Shown here: positions 6,912 to 12,921 of the stretch, piece after piece
Layout: each line of letters starts with the position of its first letter
Position numbering within the stretch: position 1 is the stretch's first letter
From: an uncultured Agathobaculum sp.
GTDB lineage: Bacteria > Bacillota > Clostridia > Oscillospirales > Butyricicoccaceae
Reading direction: 5' to 3'
Assembly: GCA_944376955.1 (NCBI GenBank)
Contig: CALWEB010000001.1
Location: forward strand, 1 to 15,289
DNA: 15,289 bases
Notes under the pieces: generated by a model
Databases searched by the model: none
Told to the model about the DNA's origin: nothing
What the model saw: only the letters and a program-made list of their open reading frames with translations
Position numbers and translations under genes: made by a program

Positions 6912-6940
6912 TTGCCAAAGTTTTTCGTTATATTTATAAT
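6912..6940 (+). promoter_or_regulatory. Promoter of the ModE-like / yqeB operon
   Basis: -35 TTGCCA (6912-6917), a 17-bp spacer, -10 TATAAT (6935-6940). The predicted start is near 6947, giving a leader of about 80 nt before the ATG at 7027. Confidence 0.75.
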
Positions 6941-6952
6941 AGTTCAACGAAA
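6923..6952. promoter_or_regulatory. Candidate operator (ModE-like) around the rightward -10
   Basis: TTTCGTT (6923-6929) and AACGAAA (6946-6952) are perfect 7-bp arms separated by 16 bp. The repeat encloses the -10 box and predicted +1, the position of a classical repressor site. The left half reads CGTTATAT, reminiscent of the CGTTATA-type half sites of proteobacterial ModE operators; the right half is less similar. Autoregulation by the ModE-like protein encoded next door is the simplest reading (inference). Confidence 0.5.
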
Positions 6953-7026
6953 GATATAAAATTAGATGGATTTTGACGTTTTTTTCGTATTGTCATGAAA
7001 ATTTGGTATGGCAAAGGAGGGCATGG

Positions 7027-7383
7027 ATGGAACAGCCGATCAAGGTGCGCGCAAGTCTGCGGATCGTGCGGGAGGACAAGTTGTTTGGGCCGGGGGTGGC
7101 GCAACTGCTGCAAGGGGTTGCAGAGCTCGGTTCGCTGCGGCGCAGTGCCGCACGCATGGAGATGAGCTATAATAAGGCGTGGAGTGTGGTACACGGCTGC
7201 GAGGAGCAACTGGGCTTTGCGCTGCTCGAGCGACATATCGGCGGCGCGGGCGGCGGTGGTGCGGTGCTGACCGAACGGGGAAAGCAGCTGTTGGAACGGT
7301 ATCGGGCGTTTTCGCTGCGGGCGCATGAGATGCTCAATCAAATGGCAGAGGAATACTTTTCAGATCTTTTGGATGGACGGTGA
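7027..7383 (+). CDS. Single-domain ModE-like winged-helix regulator
   Basis: The 118-aa protein matches the N-terminal DNA-binding domain of ModE: LLQGVAELGSLRRSAARMEMSYNKAW (27-52) is the helix-turn-helix. LGFALLERHIGGAGGGGAVLTERGKQLLERY (62-92) is the wing with the Gly-rich turn typical of ModE. There is no C-terminal Mop/TOBE domain, so if it senses molybdenum it must do so differently from E. coli ModE. Start: the ATG at 7027 has AAAGGAGG six bases upstream; an upstream in-frame ATG at 6973 has no such site. The gene is divergent from the molybdenum operon and overlaps or abuts yqeB. It probably represses or activates the divergent promoters. Target and ligand are inferred. Confidence 0.88.
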   Translation: MEQPIKVRASLRIVREDKLFGPGVAQLLQGVAELGSLRRSAARMEMSYNKAWSVVHGCEEQLGFALLERHIGGAGGGGAVLTERGKQLLERYRAFSLRAHEMLNQMAEEYFSDLLDGR

Positions 7384-7385
7384 CA

Positions 7386-8231
7386 ATGATGCAGGAAAAA
7401 CAGCCTTGGGTATTGGTGCGTGGCGCAGGTGATCTCGCCACTGGTGTGATCGTGCGGCTGCACCGCTGCGGCTTCCGCGTGGCGGTGACTGAGTGCGCAA
7501 ACCCTTCTGCCATCCGGCGGCGCGCAGCGCTGTGCGAGGCGGTCTGGCAGGGAAAAGCGACGGTCGAGGGCGTGACCTGCCGCAGGGTAGATGACCCGGA
7601 TGAAGCCGCGCGCGTGGCGCAGGCGGGCGAGGTGCCGCTGCTGGTGGATGAACATGCGGACTGCGTGTCCGCGTTGCGTCCGGCGGCAGTCGTGGATGCG
7701 ATCCTTGTCAAACGCAATCTGGGGACACATCGGGGGATGGCGCCCATTACAGTCGGCCTTGGGCCAGGGTTTAGCGCGGGTGATGATGTGGATGCAGTGG
7801 TGGAGACCATGCGCGGGCATCATTTGGGTCGTGTGATTTTGCAGGGTGCAGCGATTCCCAATACAGGTGTGCCGGGCGTGATTGCAGGCTATGCTGCTGA
7901 GCGGGTGATTCATGCACCTGAGGCGGGCGAAATGACCTTTGTGCAAACTGAAAACGGAAAAACGGTGGACATTGGCGCGCTGGTCAAAAAGGGACAGGAG
8001 ATCGCGCGGGTCGACGGCGCACCGGTGCTGGCCACGATCGACGGCGTGCTGCGCGGCCTGATCCGGGAAGGCTACCCGGTGACGAAGGGACTTAAGATCG
8101 CGGATATCGATCCGCGTCCCGAGCAGGTGGCGTATTGCGACACGGTGTCCGACAAGGCCCGAGCGATTGGCGGCGGCGTGGTCGAAGCGCTGCTGTATCT
8201 TGCGCGGCAAAAAGGTATTCGGCTGCTATAA
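7386..8231 (+). CDS. yqeB: Selenium-dependent molybdenum hydroxylase system protein YqeB (EF2563 family)
   Basis: The roughly 281-aa protein starts with a nucleotide-binding-like motif RGAGDLATG, continues with GLGPGFSAGDDVDAVVETMRGHHLGRV, and has IREGYPVTKGLKIADIDPR near the C-terminus. These are hallmarks of the EF2563/YqeB family, which comparative genomics ties to labile-selenium molybdenum hydroxylases. Its reaction is not known; roles in selenium insertion or cofactor maturation are proposed. Three starts are possible: GTG 7380 (overlapping the previous TGA as GTGA), ATG 7386 and ATG 7389. I chose 7386 because GGACGG/GGATGG lies at better spacing. In this genome the XdhC-like part (199-1152) is a separate gene at the far end of the divergent operon. 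Followed by a bidirectional terminator. Confidence 0.9.
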   Translation: MMQEKQPWVLVRGAGDLATGVIVRLHRCGFRVAVTECANPSAIRRRAALCEAVWQGKATVEGVTCRRVDDPDEAARVAQAGEVPLLVDEHADCVSALRPAAVVDAILVKRNLGTHRGMAPITVGLGPGFSAGDDVDAVVETMRGHHLGRVILQGAAIPNTGVPGVIAGYAAERVIHAPEAGEMTFVQTENGKTVDIGALVKKGQEIARVDGAPVLATIDGVLRGLIREGYPVTKGLKIADIDPRPEQVAYCDTVSDKARAIGGGVVEALLYLARQKGIRLL

Positions 8232-8233
8232 AC

Positions 8234-8265
8234 AAAAAGAACGGGCGGTTTTGCCCGTTCTTTTT
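8234..8265. terminator. Bidirectional factor-independent terminator between yqeB and yqeC
   Basis: A perfect 13-bp stem, AAAAAGAACGGGC (8234-8246) with GCCCGTTCTTTTT (8253-8265), and a 6-nt loop. It carries an A tract on one side and a T tract on the other, so it works for yqeB (plus) and yqeC (minus). It begins 2 bp after the yqeB stop and ends 1 bp before the yqeC stop. Confidence 0.95.
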
Positions 8266-8266
8266 G

Positions 8267-8965
8267 CTATTTTGAGAATATCCAGCGGTACAGGAAAGTT
8301 GGGTTGGCGTGCAGGCTGCCGATGCGGCAGTCCAGACCGTCGGCGCGCAGTGCCTGCGCGACCGGTTCTGCCTGTGCAGTGAGCGCGGGTGTATCCGCCT
8401 GATTGAGCAGCACGCGCAGCTGTTTTGTCGGCAGGTTACAGGCTGCGACGGTTTCCTGCACACAATATAGTAGCTCTGGGATGCCGACGATTTGTTCCGG
8501 ATTTGCCGCCCAGCCCGGACATCGCGCATAGCGATGCACCACATCGCGCACGGGCTGTCCGAGCGCGGACAACCCAGCGACGATCAGGCACAGGTCGGGC
8601 TGGGGGGACAGCACTGGCTCATCTGCACGGTGTAATTTTAGCGGCAGACGGTGTGCGCCGTCCGCCTCACACAGTACGATATCGGCTGCCGCTGCCGCCT
8701 GCGCGAGCAGGACAGGGGAGAGCGCGCCCAGCTTGCCATTTTGCGCGCAGCTGCCTGCACAGACCGCACCGGGCGTATGCAGCTGCTTCAGCAGCACGTC
8801 CGGCGTAGGGTCGGTCAGTGTGATGCGGCAGTCCGGCGGCGCAAGGGGGAAAATGTGTGTCGAGGTGGTCACCAGCACGCGATATGACGCCAACGCATGG
8901 GCGAGCACACGCAGTGTGGTGGTTTTACCGCCTGCGCCAACGATGGAAATCCATTTTGGCTTCAT
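8267..8965 (-). CDS. yqeC: Selenium cofactor accessory protein YqeC
   Basis: The 232-aa protein carries an N-terminal P-loop, VGAGGKTTTL (about 9-18, G10-x-G-G-K14-T-T), with a second region TTSTHIFPLAP and CEADGAHRLPLKLHRADEPVL. These match the YqeC family of putative nucleotide-dependent selenium cofactor proteins found with yqeB and selD. The enzymatic reaction is unproven; an ATP- or GTP-dependent step in selenium cofactor formation or delivery is inferred. ATG at 8965 with GGAG ten bases upstream. It is the last gene of the yedE operon, 11 bp after the DUF3343 gene, and converges on yqeB across the shared terminator. Confidence 0.92.
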   Translation of the reverse strand: MKPKWISIVGAGGKTTTLRVLAHALASYRVLVTTSTHIFPLAPPDCRITLTDPTPDVLLKQLHTPGAVCAGSCAQNGKLGALSPVLLAQAAAAADIVLCEADGAHRLPLKLHRADEPVLSPQPDLCLIVAGLSALGQPVRDVVHRYARCPGWAANPEQIVGIPELLYCVQETVAACNLPTKQLRVLLNQADTPALTAQAEPVAQALRADGLDCRIGSLHANPTFLYRWIFSK

Positions 8966-8976
8966 CTGGCATCTCC

Positions 8977-9219
8977 TCAGTCATCGTTCTGCCAAAGCAG
9001 ACGGTAGCCGCTGTCCTCGACGGCATAGAGCGCTTCCGCGTCCACGTCGAGCAGCCCTCGGCAGTCGGTTTCGGCCGAAAAGCGCACACACGTGCCACAG
9101 GACGAGCTGAGCGCGCGCGGCACGGGCCGCATCTTTGCCTTGAAGCCGGCTTTTTGCAGCGCCTGAAAGCTGAGCATCGCGCTCAGGTGCGTGTGAAAGG
9201 TCGCAATAAACTCGCTCAT
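8977..9219 (-). CDS. DUF3343 family small protein, putative Se/S carrier
   Basis: The 80-aa protein begins MSEFIATFHTHLSAMLSFQALQ and contains the DUF3343 signature PVPRALSSSCGTC with C41 and C44 in a CxxC, plus C53. The family is annotated as putative selenium/sulfur carrier proteins and occurs beside selenium metabolism genes; its biochemistry is not established. The start ATG (9217-9219) overlaps the stop of the TusA-like gene as ATGA, so translation is probably coupled. A longer reading to 9324 would only overlap the upstream gene and adds no family sequence. Together with the TusA-like neighbour it may do the job of the single two-domain YedF protein of other species (inference). Confidence 0.88.
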   Translation of the reverse strand: MSEFIATFHTHLSAMLSFQALQKAGFKAKMRPVPRALSSSCGTCVRFSAETDCRGLLDVDAEALYAVEDSGYRLLWQNDD

Positions 9220-9428
9220 GCTTTTTTGGTCAGTGTCAGGGCAAATTCCTCGTCGCCGGTCTCGCGGGACGCTGCTGCATAGCCGTTGTTGTTGGCAAAG
9301 CGGGTGATGTTTTCCACTGCGCACGGGTCATCTACCAGCACTTCGAGCGTATCAGGCGCGTTTTTCTTGACTTCCTTCTGCACCATGACCACGGGCATGG
9401 GACACGAAAAACCTCTTGCGTCAATCAT
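9216..9428 (-). CDS. TusA/SirA-like (YedF N-domain type) sulfur/selenium carrier
   Basis: This 70-aa protein is a complete TusA-like domain. It starts MIDARGFSCPMPVV with the conserved CPxP cysteine C9, which in TusA carries persulfide sulfur. It continues with the family pattern of ...LEVLVDDPCAVENITRFA followed by a short C-terminal strand region. Placed between yedE and the DUF3343 gene, it probably accepts selenium (as C9 perselenide) from the desulfurase-like enzyme or from YedE-imported compound and hands it to SelD. The gene lacks the C-terminal DsrE-like domain found in YedF. It overlaps both neighbours by 4 bp as ATGA (9425-9428 and 9216-9219). Carrier of Se rather than S is inferred from context. 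Confidence 0.9.
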   Translation of the reverse strand: MIDARGFSCPMPVVMVQKEVKKNAPDTLEVLVDDPCAVENITRFANNNGYAAASRETGDEEFALTLTKKA

Positions 9429-10516
9429 TTTGCATTCTCCTCCCGGTGTAAATTTGCGTAAGAAATCACGGCAAGCAGGATCAGGCCGATCACGATGCCG
9501 ATGCGGCCGGCCTGCGCCACGCCGCCTGCGGTGAATACGCCGTCCGCCATTGCATCCGCGTTGCCTGCCATGCCGAAGTTGTGCGCAAGCGCCGCACCGA
9601 CCAGCATACCAAACACAGTCACCGCGCTGTCGCCGCTGCCCTCACCGGCGAGGATGAGTTGGCGCAGCGGACAGCCGCCCAGCAGTACCGAGCCCCAGCC
9701 GGCCATTGCCATGCCGAGGAAGCTCCATACATAGTCGTGGTGCGCGACCGGCTGCACGGCAAGGGTGGGGTGAAAGTTGCCCAGCACAAGGTTGCCGATC
9801 AGGACGGTTACGAAAATGGCGATAAACCCTGTCAGCAGGTGAAAATCGCGGAACAGGAACACATCGCGCAGACCGCCTGCCATGCACAGGCGGCTTTTCT
9901 GTGCCAGTGCGCCGACGATCAGGCCACCAACGAGTGAGATCAGCCACGGGGCATGGCTGGCACCCGGGCCTGCCTGCGAAAAACGGATGAAGGACGGCGC
10001 CGCCAGCAGCAGCGCCAACACTGCGATGACAAAACCGGGCAGCACAAAACCGTCCGCTTTCTGCACTTTGCGCGCGCGGCCAAGTGAAAAGCCCTTTTTC
10101 AGACATAGCGCACCTGCACCGATGCCTGCGGCAAAGCCGACGAGGCCGGCGATTGCGGTCGCGTCGCCGCCGCCCAGACGCAGCACCATGCGCAGTGGGC
10201 AGCCGAGAAAGGCCAGCGCACCAACCATAACAATCATGCCCAGCACAAAGCGCAGGGCGGGGGCGGAACCGGCGCGTGCGCGGAACTCTTTGCCGGCAAG
10301 CGCCGCAACCGTCGCACCGAGGACGAGGCCGACGATTTCCGGGCGCAGATACTGCACCTTTTCGGCGCTGTGCAGTCCCAGTCCGCCCGCAATGTCGCGC
10401 ACGAAGCAGGCAATGCAGAAGCCCATGTTGGCAGGATTGCCTGCGGCTGTGAGCGCCAGCGCCGCAAGGCCGACGATCACACCGGTCCCGATCACCAGAT
10501 ACTTGTTTTTGTTCAT
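9425..10516 (-). CDS. yedE: Selenium metabolism membrane protein YedE (YeeE/YedE family)
   Basis: This 363-aa polytopic membrane protein is an internal duplication. Each half has a cysteine near the start of its repeat (C34/C37 in GFCIACFVRD; C211 in SRLCMAGGLRD) and a GCPLR motif (105-109 and 281-285), as in YeeE/YedE transporters, which move thiosulfate-like compounds. The YedE subgroup is linked to selenium metabolism and is proposed to import a selenium compound. The ATG at 10516 is preceded by AAAGGAG; an upstream in-frame extension to 10648 would run into the opposite gene and has no site, so it is rejected. First gene of the operon yedE-tusA-DUF3343-yqeC and divergent from the desulfurase-like gene. 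Substrate is inferred. Confidence 0.92.
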   Translation of the reverse strand: MNKNKYLVIGTGVIVGLAALALTAAGNPANMGFCIACFVRDIAGGLGLHSAEKVQYLRPEIVGLVLGATVAALAGKEFRARAGSAPALRFVLGMIVMVGALAFLGCPLRMVLRLGGGDATAIAGLVGFAAGIGAGALCLKKGFSLGRARKVQKADGFVLPGFVIAVLALLLAAPSFIRFSQAGPGASHAPWLISLVGGLIVGALAQKSRLCMAGGLRDVFLFRDFHLLTGFIAIFVTVLIGNLVLGNFHPTLAVQPVAHHDYVWSFLGMAMAGWGSVLLGGCPLRQLILAGEGSGDSAVTVFGMLVGAALAHNFGMAGNADAMADGVFTAGGVAQAGRIGIVIGLILLAVISYANLHREENAK

Positions 10517-10556
10517 GTGAATCTCCTTTGATTTGTGAAATGTATTTTGCAACAAG

Positions 10557-10578
10557 GCCGGTTTTACATTTGACCGGC
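10557..10578. promoter_or_regulatory. Inverted repeat over the -35 of the desulfurase-like gene
   Basis: GCCGGT (10557-10562) and ACCGGC (10573-10578) are perfect 6-bp arms with a 10-bp AT-rich centre, about two helical turns overall. The repeat covers the -35 box of the rightward promoter and lies in the yedE leader region. It could be an operator for a selenium- or molybdenum-responsive regulator. A second small palindrome, GTGTTACAC (10582-10590), overlaps the -10. Confidence 0.45.
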
Positions 10579-10591
10579 TGTGTGTTACACT
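10563..10591 (+). promoter_or_regulatory. Promoter of the cysteine desulfurase-like gene
   Basis: -35 TTTACA (10563-10568), a 17-bp spacer, -10 TACACT (10586-10591); start near 10598. The leftward promoter for yedE is less clear: on the minus strand, TTTATC (10607-10612), 17 bp, TGTAAC (10584-10589) is the best but a weak candidate. Confidence 0.5.
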
Positions 10592-10642
10592 GATGAAAAG
10601 TATACGGATAAAATGATCCGCAGACGTTGGGAGGAAAATGCG

Positions 10643-11794
10643 ATGCATTCGGTTTATTTGGATAACGCTGCGACTTCATTCCCCAAGCCGTCCGTAGTGG
10701 GGGCGCGTATGCGTGAATATGTAGACCAAATCGGGGCGAGTGTCAACCGCGGCACCTACGAGGCTGCGCAGCAGGCTGAACTGGTCACGCTGCGCCTGCG
10801 GCAGCGGCTGTGCGAATTGTTTTCCTTTTCCTCCGTACCGCATGTGATCCTGACGCCGGGCAATACGTGGGGGCTCAACCAGCTGCAGTTCGGCGCGCTG
10901 CGGCCGGGCGACCACTGTCTGGTGTCCGCTATGGAGCATAATGCGGTCATGCGGCCGCTCGGGCAGTTGGCCCGCCGCGGTGTGACGTTTGACCGCATCC
11001 CGTGCGATCGGGAAGGGCGTTTACAGATCGACCAAATCGAGCCGCTTCTGCGGGATAATACCCGTCTGATGCTGCTGGCACATGCGTCCAATATGTCCGG
11101 TACGGTGCAGGACGTGCAGGCAGTCGGGGAGATTTGCCGCGCGCGGGGCATCCCCTTTGCGCTGGACGCCGCACAGACCGCGGGGCATGTGCCGATCGAC
11201 TTTGCCGCGCTCGGCTTGAGTGCGTTGTCGGTTCCCGGACATAAGGGCTTACTTGGCCCACAGGGCATCGGCGCGCTGCTGTTGCGGCCCGATTTTGCGG
11301 AGTCGCTCGAGCCGCTCGTCAGCGGTGGTACGGGCAGTGTGTCGGATTCCGAGGAAGTCCCGGTGTATTTCCCCGATCGGCTTGAGCCGGGTACGCCCAA
11401 CCTGCCCGGCATCTTCGGATGGGAAGCCGCGCTGGACTTTTTGCAGCAAGTGACCATTCCGGCGGTGCAGGCGCACGACCGCACGCTGCCCCAGCGTTTT
11501 CTGGATGGGCTACGCACGATCCGTGGTGCTGAACTCGTCGGGCCGGACACGGCGGAAGACCGCGTCGGGGTGTTCAGCTTGGATTTTCCTGGAAAGGATA
11601 ATGCAGAAGTCGCAGCAGCGCTGGAGGAGCGGTTTGGCATCCTGACGCGCTGCGGACTGCACTGCGCGCCCAGCGCGCATCGCACGCTCGGGACGTTTCC
11701 GCGCGGCACAGTGCGGTTTTCTTTTAGCTGGTTTACGACGGAAGGGGAGGTTGACCGCGCACTGGAAGCAATCGTAGCCGTCAGCGCAGGATAA
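10643..11794 (+). CDS. Cysteine desulfurase / selenocysteine lyase-like enzyme (EF2568 type)
   Basis: This 383-aa fold-type I PLP enzyme begins VYLDNAATSFPKP, typical of class V aminotransferases/NifS-like desulfurases. Active-site features: H99 in MEHN, D175 in LDAAQTAGH, the PLP lysine K201 in SVPGHKG, and the mobile-loop cysteine C341 in RCGLHCAP. The likely reaction is removal of S or Se from cysteine/selenocysteine, leaving persulfide or perselenide on C341. Close relatives (EF2568-like) sit beside selD in SDMH loci, so it is expected to supply selenium to SelD, possibly via the TusA-like protein. ATG 10643 with GGGAGG eight bases upstream; a longer start at 10580 lies within the promoter and is rejected. 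Its 3' end overlaps selD by 14 bp. Confidence 0.92.
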   Translation: MHSVYLDNAATSFPKPSVVGARMREYVDQIGASVNRGTYEAAQQAELVTLRLRQRLCELFSFSSVPHVILTPGNTWGLNQLQFGALRPGDHCLVSAMEHNAVMRPLGQLARRGVTFDRIPCDREGRLQIDQIEPLLRDNTRLMLLAHASNMSGTVQDVQAVGEICRARGIPFALDAAQTAGHVPIDFAALGLSALSVPGHKGLLGPQGIGALLLRPDFAESLEPLVSGGTGSVSDSEEVPVYFPDRLEPGTPNLPGIFGWEAALDFLQQVTIPAVQAHDRTLPQRFLDGLRTIRGAELVGPDTAEDRVGVFSLDFPGKDNAEVAAALEERFGILTRCGLHCAPSAHRTLGTFPRGTVRFSFSWFTTEGEVDRALEAIVAVSAG

Positions 11795-12818
11795 CGCGGG
11801 CAGCCCCTGCAAATTCCGAAACCGTTCCGATGCGCCGTGCATCCGGGACGGTTTTTTGCAGTTCGACCGCCAGTGCGTCCGCGTCCTCGGGATCGACCGC
11901 GATCAGCAGGCCACCAGAGGTCTGCGGGTCATACAACGCGTCCTGCACTTCGAGTGGCACGCCGTCTGCCGCGACGAAGGCTTCTGCGAATTTGCGGTTG
12001 CGGTACATGCCTTCGGGCAGAATCCCCATGCGGGCAAATTCCAGCGCTTCCGGCGGGATGGGGAGCGCAGAAACGTCCAGTTCGAGTTGCACGCCGCTGC
12101 CTTGCGCCATCTCGAACGCATGACCGAGCAGGCCGAAGCCGGTCACATCCGTACAGGCGTGCGTGCGGAACTGCACCATGGCATCGCGCGCGGCTTTGTT
12201 GAGCGTTGTCATGCGCGCAAAGACGGCATCGAGCACGTCAGGGGGGCACAGGTCGGCTTTGGCGGCTGTCGTCAGGATGCCTGCGCCGAGCGATTTGGTC
12301 AAAAACAGCACGTCGCCTGGCTGCGCCCCTGCATTGGTCAACACCTTTTCGGGATGCACAAAGCCGGTTACGCACAGACCGTATTTTGGTTCCTCGTCCA
12401 GAATGCTGTGTCCGCCTGCGATGACCGCGCCGGCCTCATAGACCTTGTTGTAGCCGCCGCGCAGCAGGTCGTGCACGGCGCTGTCCGGCATGGATTTCGG
12501 GATGCACAGCAGATTGAGTGCAATGCGCGGTTCGCCGCCCATTGCGTATACGTCGGACAGTGCATTGGTGGCTGCGATCTGCCCAAACAGATATGGGTCG
12601 TCTGCGATCGGCGGGAAAAAGTCCACAGTCTGCACGTGCGCAAGTTCGTCCGACACGCGATATACCGCGGCATCATCGCTTTTGTCAAAACCGACCAGCA
12701 GATTGGCGTCGGTGTGTACCTCGAGACCATCCAACAGGCGGGCGAGCGTGCCCGCGCCGACTTTTGCGCCGCAACCGGCGCAGCTGGCAAGCTTGGTGAG
12801 TTTGATTTCCTGTTCCAT
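11781..12818 (-). CDS. selD: Selenide, water dikinase SelD
   Basis: The 345-aa enzyme makes selenophosphate from selenide and ATP. The N-terminal active site reads CAGCGAK: C16 aligns with the catalytic Cys17 of the E. coli enzyme and K19 with Lys20. The residue two after C16 is Ala, where E. coli has another Cys. The catalytic position is cysteine, not selenocysteine. Later blocks SDVYAMGGEP and TDVTGFGLLGHAFEM are typical SelD, and the length matches the family. ATG with AAGGAG upstream. No selA, selB or tRNA-Sec is in the window, so selenophosphate could serve only the molybdenum cofactor (an 'orphan SelD' situation), although genes elsewhere cannot be excluded. No terminator is seen downstream on the minus strand. 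Confidence 0.97.
   Translation of the reverse strand: MEQEIKLTKLASCAGCGAKVGAGTLARLLDGLEVHTDANLLVGFDKSDDAAVYRVSDELAHVQTVDFFPPIADDPYLFGQIAATNALSDVYAMGGEPRIALNLLCIPKSMPDSAVHDLLRGGYNKVYEAGAVIAGGHSILDEEPKYGLCVTGFVHPEKVLTNAGAQPGDVLFLTKSLGAGILTTAAKADLCPPDVLDAVFARMTTLNKAARDAMVQFRTHACTDVTGFGLLGHAFEMAQGSGVQLELDVSALPIPPEALEFARMGILPEGMYRNRKFAEAFVAADGVPLEVQDALYDPQTSGGLLIAVDPEDADALAVELQKTVPDARRIGTVSEFAGAARVILR
11821..11857 (+). terminator. Terminator of the desulfurase-like gene, embedded in selD coding sequence
   Basis: The left arm ACCGTTCCGATGC (11821-11833) pairs with GCATCCGGGACGGT (11839-11852) apart from one G-T wobble and one bulged G, around a 5-nt loop. Six T's run to 11857. It begins 27 nt after the desulfurase-like stop codon and reads as a standard terminator on the plus strand. 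On the other strand the same bases encode part of the SelD C-terminus (KTVPDARRIGTV). Confidence 0.82.
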
Positions 12819-12843
12819 AGTCCGCTCCTTGATAAAAAGTAGG

Positions 12844-12869
12844 GGGATACGGGCAGAGAACCGTTATCC
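12844..12869 (-). promoter_or_regulatory. Imperfect hairpin in the selD leader
   Basis: In the predicted selD transcript, GGATAACGG (complement of 12861-12869) can pair with CCCGTATCC (complement of 12844-12852) with a bulged A, around an 8-nt loop. Five T's appear about ten bases later, before the ribosome binding site. It might act as an attenuator, but the T run is displaced and the call is tentative. Confidence 0.3.
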
Positions 12870-12884
12870 TCTTAAAAAGATAAC
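12863..12884. promoter_or_regulatory. Inverted repeat overlapping the selD -10 and start point
   Basis: GTTATC (12863-12868) and GATAAC (12879-12884) are perfect 6-bp arms with a 10-bp centre. The repeat overlaps the -10 box and predicted +1 (near 12870) of selD, a repressor-like position. The 10-bp spacing equals that of the repeat at 10557-10578, though the arm sequence differs. Confidence 0.4.
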
Positions 12885-12905
12885 ACGTGCAGGGGCAAAG
12901 GTCAA
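12877..12905 (-). promoter_or_regulatory. Promoter of selD
   Basis: On the minus strand: -35 TTGACC (12900-12905), a 17-nt spacer, -10 TATCTT (12877-12882). Predicted start near 12870, leader of about 52 nt. Confidence 0.68.
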
Positions 12906-12910
12906 GCAGC

Positions 12911-12920
12911 GGCACGTGCC
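12911..12920. promoter_or_regulatory. GGCACGTGCC palindrome between divergent promoters
   Basis: A perfect 10-bp palindrome sits between the selD -35 (12900-12905) and the transporter -35 (12922-12927). A second CACGTG lies at 12884-12889, in the selD spacer. The two copies are 29 bp apart, close to three helical turns. Candidate protein-binding site; factor unknown. Confidence 0.4.
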
Positions 12921-12921
12921 T

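Noticed and set aside
6797..7026. Possible molybdenum-cofactor riboswitch upstream of the moeA-like gene
   Set aside because: The predicted leader is only about 50 nt with one simple 7-bp hairpin; the multi-helix structure of that riboswitch class cannot form.
9425..10648. Longer start for yedE reaching 10648
   Set aside because: The extra 44 residues are not membrane-protein-like, run across the divergent promoter and into the start of the opposite gene, whereas ATG 10516 has an AAAGGAG site.
11781..12818. Selenocysteine (in-frame TGA) at the SelD active site or in other selenium genes
   Set aside because: SelD has a normal Cys codon at position 16, and none of the selenium or molybdenum genes needs an internal TGA to stay open.
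11856..12842. A 328-codon plus-strand reading frame opposite selD
   Set aside because: It mirrors selD, has no ribosome binding site or family resemblance, and selD is unambiguous.
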